NCBI GenBank assembly: GCA_041658785.1
Contig: JBAZZL010000043.1
Span: 1-8,832 of the forward strand
From: JAHJGG01 sp041658785
GTDB lineage: Bacteria; Patescibacteriota; Patescibacteriia; Magasanikbacterales; UBA922
Direction of reading: 5' to 3'
DNA: 8,832 bases
Shown here piece after piece: positions 4,766 to 8,832 of the stretch (within the stretch, counting starts at the first letter, position 1; every line of letters begins with the position of its first letter). The translations under genes were made by a program, and so were the position numbers. Below the pieces are notes generated by a model. It was not told the origin of the DNA and did no database searches. It saw only the letters and a list, made by a program, of their open reading frames with translations.

Positions 4766-5603
4766 ATAACTCTTTTAATATTCTTACATTCTTTTTATCC
4801 GGTCCTTCTCCTGAAAAACCAGGCACTTCCAAAATCCAGGGCAACTTATTGAATTTGGGGTGAACCGCCAATTGCTGGAACCCGGCGAGTCCGATCTTTC
4901 CCTCGCCGATATTCTCGTGCCGGTCGTGATGCGAACCGCAGGCGGTCGCCGAGTCGTTGATGTGAAGCGCCGCCACTTTTGCCCAGCCGAAAGCGCTGTC
5001 GCAACGCCTCACGAATTCATCCAGCTCTTTTTTGTCAAACCGGCAGAGCCAGCCCGCTTCAAACATATGTGCCGTGTCCAAACAAATTTTAACGCGATTG
5101 CTTTTTACTTTGCGGCAAATCTCGCCAAACTCTTCCGGCGACGCGCCGAGCTTGGTGCCGCCGCCCGCCGTGTTCTCCAAAATTAACGGCGCGGATCCGG
5201 ACACGGCCGCGAGCGCTTTTTTCATCATCTCCGCCATGCGGACAATCGCTTCCGCTCTGTTTCCCCCTTTAGCCGCGCCGAGATGAAAAATCAGTCCCTG
5301 AAGTTTCAAGGCCGCAGCGATTTTGAAATGGCCGATCAGATTGTTCAATCCGCCAAAACGCACTTTGTTATCCGGACTAGCCAAATTTACAAGATAGCTG
5401 GCATGCGCGAACACCGGCCCCAATTTGCTTTTTTTCCATTCGGACTTGAACAAATCAACTTCCGCCGCCGTCAAATCTCTCGCTTTGAACTGCTGGGGAT
5501 TGGCAACAAAAATTTGAAGACATTCCGCTCCAATTTTCTGCGCGTTCGCGAAACAATTGTGCAACCCGCCCGCGGTCGAGACATGGGCGCCGATGATTGG
5601 CAT
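4734..5603 (-). CDS. nfo: Endonuclease IV (AP endonuclease)
   Basis: Cleaves DNA 5' to abasic sites and removes 3'-blocking groups in base-excision repair. A 289-residue TIM barrel of normal family length. The nine zinc ligands of the family align in order: H67, H107, E143, D176, H179, H214, D227, H229, E259. Signature blocks are GAHVSTAGG (5-13), LENTAGGG, CLDTAHMFEAG and HHDRHENIGEG. The start is fixed by the usual MPIIGAHVS N-terminus. The last eight residues, KQSKQSKQ, come from the simple repeat at 4734-4763 and lie beyond the fold. Base composition is visibly more GC-rich than that of its neighbours. The unrelated gene ending at 5668 is 64 bp upstream on the same strand. No Shine-Dalgarno site. 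Confidence 0.97.
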   Translation of the reverse strand: MPIIGAHVSTAGGLHNCFANAQKIGAECLQIFVANPQQFKARDLTAAEVDLFKSEWKKSKLGPVFAHASYLVNLASPDNKVRFGGLNNLIGHFKIAAALKLQGLIFHLGAAKGGNRAEAIVRMAEMMKKALAAVSGSAPLILENTAGGGTKLGASPEEFGEICRKVKSNRVKICLDTAHMFEAGWLCRFDKKELDEFVRRCDSAFGWAKVAALHINDSATACGSHHDRHENIGEGKIGLAGFQQLAVHPKFNKLPWILEVPGFSGEGPDKKNVRILKELFNKQSKQSKQ

Positions 5604-5610
5604 GATAAAA

Positions 5611-5640
5611 TTAAAAAAAAATAGATAAAAAATATTTTTT
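5611..5640 (-). terminator. Weak AT-only hairpin with T-run
   Basis: In the spacer between the 5668-6741 gene and nfo, AAAAAATATTTTTT is a perfect 14-base palindrome, followed on the minus strand by a run of about nine T. With no GC in the stem it would be a weak terminator at best, so nfo may be partly co-transcribed with the upstream gene. Confidence 0.3.
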
Positions 5641-5667
5641 CCCTTTTCTGCTACCCTTTCTTTTTCC

Positions 5668-6741
5668 CTATTCTTCTCCTTCTGATCCTATCATCTTTGT
5701 CTCATCATCACTTTCCAAACCCATTTTCTCGGTCCAGCTAAATTTCTCACCTTTCCCTTCCCTTCTCAAAAAAGCGATTTCCTCCGCGGTTGGAATTTCC
5801 AATTGCGGACCTCTCCACTCGCCTCCAAATCTGGCCGACCAATCCGGTTTGACGCGCGGATCAGTCAAAACACCCCAGAATCTGTTTGAACTAGGGAACT
5901 CCCCGGTATACTCGGATACAACAGCCAGTCTTCCTGTCGGCAAGACAATTTGTTTTCCGAATATCTTTCCTGAATGGTGGCTGCAACTTCCAAATTCCCA
6001 AACTTCCCCTGGTTCAACCTGTGGTTTATAATCTTTCGGAAAGGCCTCTAAAATATCACTCAACAGCAGGATGCGGCTTTCTATTAAAATTCTAAAAAGT
6101 TCATTCAGCTCTTCTTTTGTGTCATCGACAGAACCCACTTCGGCAAATTGATGCATTCTTAAGGATTGACCAATAAAACCAAAAGTTTTCGCTTCCAGCG
6201 CTTCATCAGTTTTGTTGTGTCTATATACATTACGACCTTGGAGCAGCCTGTGTCTAGCTAAACTCTCAACTTCTCGGTCGGTGTTTTCAACAGACTCGTG
6301 GTCAACTGCATTGCAAATTGGCACGACCCGTCTTAATTCAACCCTATTTTCCCCGGATCTTGCAGAATCCTCAACAACCACAAGAACTCCGCGGCCATAT
6401 TTTCCGTTATATATCTCTTCGAGCCAACGGTGTATCTTTTCCCACGCCTCCAGTCCTATACTTTTAGATTCCCTCTCTAATGTGTTTTCCGCCTCATCGG
6501 CTAATTCTCTTCTTAGTTGCGCTCTGAAATCTGCTACGCGTCGTTCTATCTCTTTGTCTGCTTCTCTAGATCTTTGGCGAGCAACCTCCATTCTTTCTTT
6601 CATCTCTATTGAAATCGGAGCTGGCACAATGACTGTTCCTTGTTTCCCGGCGTCTTTCTCTTCCCCCTTCTTTCCCTCTGCCTTTCTAACACCAGCATCA
6701 GCCGACGGTTCAAATGCGTCACCTGTATTTAATTTATCCAT
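5668..6741 (-). CDS. Unrecognised soluble protein, 357 residues
   Basis: No family was recognised. Residues 1-38 are charged and low-complexity. About 45-92 is a strongly charged helix (RQRSREADKEIERRVADF) likely to form a coiled coil. The part from about 96 to 330 looks globular, with strands such as GRGVLVVVED (117-125) and GKQIVLPTGRLAVVSEYTGE (262-281), aromatic residues, and one CSHH (253-256). The C-terminus is acidic. There is no signal peptide or membrane segment, so it is probably cytoplasmic. The ATG at 6741 is directly preceded by a short AAGTTACTTACTT tandem repeat. It may be lineage-restricted. The open length and normal codon use support a real gene. Confidence 0.75.
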   Translation of the reverse strand: MDKLNTGDAFEPSADAGVRKAEGKKGEEKDAGKQGTVIVPAPISIEMKERMEVARQRSREADKEIERRVADFRAQLRRELADEAENTLERESKSIGLEAWEKIHRWLEEIYNGKYGRGVLVVVEDSARSGENRVELRRVVPICNAVDHESVENTDREVESLARHRLLQGRNVYRHNKTDEALEAKTFGFIGQSLRMHQFAEVGSVDDTKEELNELFRILIESRILLLSDILEAFPKDYKPQVEPGEVWEFGSCSHHSGKIFGKQIVLPTGRLAVVSEYTGEFPSSNRFWGVLTDPRVKPDWSARFGGEWRGPQLEIPTAEEIAFLRREGKGEKFSWTEKMGLESDDETKMIGSEGEE

Positions 6742-6748
6742 AAAATTT

Positions 6749-6776
6749 AAATTACTTACTTAAGTTACTTACTTAG
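6749..6776. repeat. Two tandem copies of a TTACTTACTTA unit
   Basis: ATTACTTACTTA at 6750-6761 and GTTACTTACTTA at 6764-6775 lie immediately upstream of the start codon of the 357-residue protein. It is a short-unit spacer repeat of the same general kind as the others in the window. Confidence 0.55.
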
Positions 6777-6821
6777 GACTGTCGCCAAATAAGGTTTACC
6801 ATGCTTGGCCGCCGTAAATTG

Positions 6822-6894
6822 AGCCGTTGTCGGGATTTGAACCCGAGACCTACTCCTTACCATGGAGTTGCTCTACCAGCTGAGCTACAACGGC
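6822..6894 (-). tRNA. tRNA-Thr (GGT)
   Basis: A complete cloverleaf. The acceptor stem is GCCGTTG with CAACGGC. D-arm GCTC with GAGC. Anticodon stem ACTCC with GGAGT and loop ATGGTAA, giving anticodon GGT (threonine). T-arm CGGGTTCAAATCCCG. The discriminator base is U and CCA is not encoded. It lies behind a promoter at 6968-6996 shared with the broken copy just upstream. Confidence 0.95.
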
Positions 6895-6900
6895 GTCTTT

Positions 6901-6948
6901 CCCTTACCATGCCCCGCAGATGCGGGGTACCAACTGAGCTACAACGGC
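6901..6948 (-). pseudogene. Broken copy of tRNA-Thr carrying a 16-base palindrome
   Basis: On the minus strand it begins with an intact GCCGTTGTAGCTCAGTTGGTA, one base different from the intact gene downstream. It continues with the palindrome CCCCGCATCTGCGGGG (6927-6912) in place of the expected nine bases GAGCAACTC. It then resumes with CATGGTAAGG, the anticodon loop side, and stops. There is no T-arm or 3' acceptor strand, so it cannot be a tRNA by itself. It is directly behind the promoter and forms the leader of the intact tRNA-Thr. Confidence 0.8.
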
Positions 6949-6967
6949 ATCATTCAAAATTGTCAAA

Positions 6968-6996
6968 ATTATACATTCAAATCCTCTATCTGTCAA
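6968..6996 (-). promoter_or_regulatory. Consensus promoter TTGACA-17-TATAAT of the tRNA-Thr locus
   Basis: On the minus strand TTGACA (6996-6991) and TATAAT (6973-6968) match the sigma70 consensus perfectly, with a 17-bp spacer. The expected start near 6961 is about 13 nt before the broken tRNA-Thr copy. Confidence 0.85.
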
Positions 6997-7080
6997 CACA
7001 ATTACCAACAAATATGATTATGACGCAAGATAAATCTAATCTTAAAGCAATCTTTCTCAAACTTTATTCAATAATCAGGA

Positions 7081-7108
7081 AAAAATCCGGCCTTGCCGCC
7101 GAATTTTT
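7081..7108 (-). terminator. Intrinsic terminator, probably bidirectional
   Basis: AAAAATCCGGC (7081-7091) pairs with GCCGAATTTTT (7098-7108) over 11 bp with one wobble and a 6-base loop, giving a T-run on either strand. On the minus strand it closes the DUF378 gene 40 nt after its stop and insulates it from the tRNA-Thr promoter. Confidence 0.75.
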
Positions 7109-7147
7109 ATCCTACTGCTATTATCAAAAACATTGATGCTTTGCTTC

Positions 7148-7426
7148 TTATTTTGTCTTTTCTTCCTCATGCCCGCCGCAACAATTGTCTTTTCCGTCCT
7201 TGCACTTTTTGCACTTGCAACCTACAAGCATCATTACCGCTCCCAAACCAACAAGCAAATAGACTAAATTCTCCAGCCAAGCGACCCGGCCGAGAATCAG
7301 ATTAACTACATTCCAATCGCCGCCAAAAAATCCTCCAAGGCCGACTAGCCCCCAATTGAGCGCGCCGATCACTGCCAAAACATATCCCGCCAATGATACA
7401 GCGCACTTACCTTTTGTCATGCACAT
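7148..7426 (-). CDS. DUF378 small membrane protein with cysteine-rich tail
   Basis: About 92 residues. The DUF378 pattern is clear: IGALNWGLVGL in the first membrane helix, then NLVYLLVGLGAVMML in the second. The family is of unknown function. The C-terminus adds an unusual cytoplasmic or external tail, CKCKKCKDGKDNCCGGHEEE, with five cysteines and a histidine, which could bind metal. The frame is open back to 7507, but an extended -10 promoter at 7458-7466 lies inside that extension, so the start is placed at the ATG at 7426 (7420 is the next choice). A terminator follows at 7081-7108. Confidence 0.8.
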   Translation of the reverse strand: MCMTKGKCAVSLAGYVLAVIGALNWGLVGLGGFFGGDWNVVNLILGRVAWLENLVYLLVGLGAVMMLVGCKCKKCKDGKDNCCGGHEEEKTK

Positions 7427-7457
7427 AGATGTTAGGTTATGAATTAATAACAAACAT

Positions 7458-7466
7458 AGTATAGCA
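7458..7466 (-). promoter_or_regulatory. Extended -10 promoter TGCTATACT of the DUF378 gene
   Basis: On the minus strand TGC precedes TATACT (7466-7458), the extended -10 form that does not need a strong -35. Transcription would start near 7451, about 25 nt before the preferred start codon. Confidence 0.5.
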
Positions 7467-7537
7467 TGCCAAAGCTTTTTTTGCATTATTCTGTTGATAA
7501 AAAACAAAAAATTGCTGTGCAGAGCAAAATTATATTG

Positions 7538-7620
7538 TGGGCCGGGTAGGATTCGAACCTACGAAGACTAACGCCAGCAGATTTACAGTCTGCCCCATTT
7601 GACCGCTTTGGTACCGACCC
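7538..7620 (-). tRNA. tRNA-Tyr (GTA)
   Basis: A class II tRNA. The acceptor stem is GGGTCGG with CCGGCCC (one G-U pair). Anticodon loop CTGTAAA gives anticodon GTA (tyrosine). A long variable arm (CTGGCGTTAGTCTTCG region) is present, as is T-arm GTAGGTTCGAATCCTAC. The discriminator is A and CCA is not encoded. An isolated TATAAT lies upstream at 7700-7695 (minus), inside the palindromic repeat block. Confidence 0.95.
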
Positions 7621-7624
7621 TGAT

Positions 7625-7738
7625 TCATGATGCACGATGCACGCAACACGACGCACGACACGATGCACGATACACATAGCACGAGTCATTACGAATTATA
7701 CGAATTCGGTCGTGCTACATGCATCATGTATCATGATT
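7625..7738. repeat. Palindromic CATGATGCA-type repeat block, copy B
   Basis: Same family as 2357-2495: short CATGATGCA and GATGCACGA units on the left, with reverse-complement units (GCATCATGTATCATG, 7721-7735) on the right, so it folds into a long imperfect hairpin. It fills the whole spacer between tRNA-Tyr and the tRNA-Thr cluster. GATGCACGCAACA at 7636-7648 is shared exactly with copy A. Confidence 0.75.
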
Positions 7739-7780
7739 CCTGAGCCAACTCGGGGACTCGAACCCCGGACCTACGGTTTA

Positions 7781-7872
7781 TCCCGATAGAGCCACCCGTG
7801 AGATTCGAACTCACGACCGACGGTTTACAAAACCGTTGCTCTGCCAGCTGAGCTAGGGTGGCTCTATCGGGA
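7781..7872. repeat. Inverted repeat flanking the nested tRNA-Thr
   Basis: TCCCGATAGA (7781-7790) and TCTATCGGGA (7863-7872) are perfect inverted repeats. They continue directly into the acceptor stem of the inner tRNA, giving 17 uninterrupted base pairs (7781-7797 with 7856-7872). Without the tRNA they would join to a short palindrome like the others in this window. Confidence 0.85.
7790..7862 (-). tRNA. tRNA-Thr (TGT), nested
   Basis: A complete cloverleaf inside the broken tRNA-Thr. Acceptor GCCACCC with GGGTGGC, D-arm GCTC with GAGC, anticodon stem ACGGT with ACCGT and loop TTTGTAA (anticodon TGT, threonine), and T-arm GTGAGTTCGAATCTCAC. The discriminator is U and CCA is not encoded. All arms pair, so it is probably functional once cut from its flanking hairpin arms. 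Confidence 0.92.
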
Positions 7873-7886
7873 CTCTACCAGCTGAG

Positions 7887-8795
7887 CTAAGTTGGCATTT
7901 TATAAATCTTGTCTTTCAATATCTCAAGTTTTTGATTTTCCGGATTAACCATCCTCAATTGGCCCAACGACTCTTCTGCTAAATTCCGATCGCCCGACAG
8001 TATAGCAAGTTCTGTCAAATTGTCAAGGTACTTTGGGTTCTGCGGTTCAATATGCACTGCCTGCCGCATCGCTTCCATAGCTGTGCCGTATTGTTCTACC
8101 GAACGAAGCAATTCAGCCAATTTGACAAAACGCGAAGCAAGCTGATCATTTATAAGCACGGCCTGCTCATAATATTCAATCGCCTTCGCCGTATCTCCTC
8201 TGCGTTCTGCCAGATGGCCGAGCTTTGCGTAGGTAACATCATCGTTTGGATCAAGCTGGCGCAAAAATTGATAAGTCTCTTCCGCATTTTCAAAATTTGC
8301 CTGCCTCATATATACCTCTCCCAAACCACGATACGCGTGCCCGCTCTTCGGACTGATGCGAATGGCGGAAATATACAGCTCTTCCGCTTTTTCATAAGCT
8401 CCATTTTCCACTTCTTTATCAGCCTGTTTCAATAATGAATTTAACTCGCTTCTCTTTTTGCCAATTGGAATTTTCTTAATTTTTTCTTCTTGCTCTTCTT
8501 CGGTTTTTTTCAACACTTGACTCTCTACTTTGCCGACATATTTTCGAAAACGCAACTGGATTTCTTTCAATTTTTGAATAAATGGCACTAATTTCTTTAC
8601 CCAATCTTTTATTGATACTGCCGTTTTTTCGTCAATTCTTTTTCTCAAAAACTCATCTTTCTTTATGCTTTCTTTAACTTCTGGGATGCTTTCAACATCA
8701 AGAATGGTAAGCTGAGGAAATTTTTTGGCAGTGATAACAATAATTACTGCCAACGATAGCAGTATTAAAATCAATGGAATAATACTGTAAGACAT
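7887..8795 (-). CDS. Membrane-anchored TPR protein
   Basis: 302 residues. An N-terminal membrane helix (about 5-22) is followed by a charged, likely coiled-coil linker (35-115). About five tetratricopeptide repeats span 118-287, with typical A/G/Y/A/P spacing, for example NGAYEKAEELYISAIRISP and GDTAKAIEYYEQAVLINDQ. Such proteins are scaffolds for protein-protein contacts; the partner is unknown. The last codons (MPT-stop) run into the 5' end of the broken tRNA-Thr: the stop TAG is the tRNA's TTAG at positions 7-10, an overlap of 10 nt. The original C-terminus may have been altered. The ATG at 8795 is the natural start just before the membrane helix. Confidence 0.85.
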   Translation of the reverse strand: MSYSIIPLILILLSLAVIIVITAKKFPQLTILDVESIPEVKESIKKDEFLRKRIDEKTAVSIKDWVKKLVPFIQKLKEIQLRFRKYVGKVESQVLKKTEEEQEEKIKKIPIGKKRSELNSLLKQADKEVENGAYEKAEELYISAIRISPKSGHAYRGLGEVYMRQANFENAEETYQFLRQLDPNDDVTYAKLGHLAERRGDTAKAIEYYEQAVLINDQLASRFVKLAELLRSVEQYGTAMEAMRQAVHIEPQNPKYLDNLTELAILSGDRNLAEESLGQLRMVNPENQKLEILKDKIYKMPT

Positions 8796-8797
8796 GG

Positions 8798-8832
8798 GCC
8801 GCTAAACCATTTAACCACTCGAACACCCAAAT
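8798..8832 (-). repeat. Degenerate 8-base repeat upstream of the TPR gene
   Basis: On the minus strand the steps TTTGGGTG, TTCGAGTG, GTTAAATG and GTTTAGCG follow each other with an 8-base period. This resembles the AACACGCC spacer repeat in design. It also recalls the D-arm of a tRNA-Ser, but no anticodon or T-arm follows. Confidence 0.35.

Larger units (their letters stand above)
7743..7896 (-). pseudogene. tRNA-Thr interrupted by a palindrome that contains another tRNA
   Basis: The 5' part (7896-7873) is GCCAACT, then TAGCTCAGCTGG and TAGAG. The 3' part (7780-7744) is TAAACCGTAGG followed by the T-arm CGGGGTTCGAGTCCCCG and AGTTGGC. The seven acceptor pairs and the T-arm are perfect. The 11 bases that should form the 5' side of the anticodon arm (CAACGGTTTTG in the inner tRNA) are missing and replaced by 92 bp (7781-7872). 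The remaining U at anticodon position 36 and the U discriminator fit threonine. It is either a recently disrupted tRNA-Thr or a part of a composite RNA. Confidence 0.75.

Noticed and set aside
3404..6787. Shared word GGACTGTCGCC at about 3404 and 6777
   Set aside because: An 11-base match with no further similarity on either side; could be chance or a remnant of a repeat, too little to call.
6801..7136. Plus-strand 111-residue reading frame
   Set aside because: It is antisense to both tRNA-Thr copies and their promoter.
7486..7689. Minus-strand 67-residue reading frame
   Set aside because: It runs through tRNA-Tyr and the simple-repeat block, so it is not a gene.
8796..8832. 5' half of a tRNA-Ser
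   Set aside because: The D-arm-like words fit, but there is no anticodon or T-arm and an 8-base periodicity explains the sequence equally well.

Overview
The window looks like a chromosome fragment from a small-genome, AT-leaning bacterium, most likely of the Candidate Phyla Radiation (Patescibacteria, Parcubacteria-like). This is inferred from several things together. An ECF sigma factor is paired with a DUF5667 membrane protein. Starts lack Shine-Dalgarno sites and tRNA genes lack encoded CCA. Many genes are short or lineage-specific. Intergenic spacers are filled with short tandem repeats and small perfect palindromes. No 16S gene or other decisive marker is present, so the lineage is an inference.

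Layout (nearly all genes on the minus strand). 1-262 has no gene but holds a long hairpin and a TTATTTC-type repeat. 263-2172 is a two-gene unit: ECF sigma factor followed by its probable membrane partner (DUF5667). 2173-3474 is a 1.3-kb gene-free stretch with a palindromic simple-repeat block, imperfect operator-like palindromes, a good sigma70-type promoter, small GC-rich palindromes, a DnaA-box match, and two tandem 185-bp copies plus one diverged copy of a structured element. 3475-3813 (+) is a small excisionase-like helix-turn-helix protein. 3980-4135 is ribosomal protein L33 (rpmG), with its own promoter and terminator. 4232-4636 is a small YjdF-like membrane protein. 4734-5603 is endonuclease IV (nfo). 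5668-6741 is an unrecognised soluble protein. 6822-6948 is tRNA-Thr(GGT) preceded by a broken copy of itself behind a perfect-consensus promoter. 7148-7426 is a DUF378 membrane protein with a cysteine-rich tail. 7538-7620 is tRNA-Tyr(GTA). 7743-7896 is a complete tRNA-Thr(TGT) nested inside a second, broken tRNA-Thr. 7887-8795 is a membrane-anchored TPR protein whose stop codon lies in that broken tRNA.

The two strongest unexplained signals are these. (1) The structured element at 2945-3450: its third copy differs in sequence but keeps the same stems through paired substitutions, and several changes are A-C mismatches on the plus strand but G-U pairs on the minus strand, which suggests a minus-strand RNA. 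(2) Two tRNA-Thr copies have lost the 5' side of the anticodon arm and carry a palindrome there; in one case the palindrome encloses a whole second tRNA-Thr.

Housekeeping content is translation (L33, tRNAs), DNA repair (nfo) and envelope or signalling (sigma/DUF5667, TPR, small membrane proteins). Apart from the sigma/DUF5667 pair, gene order suggests no single pathway.
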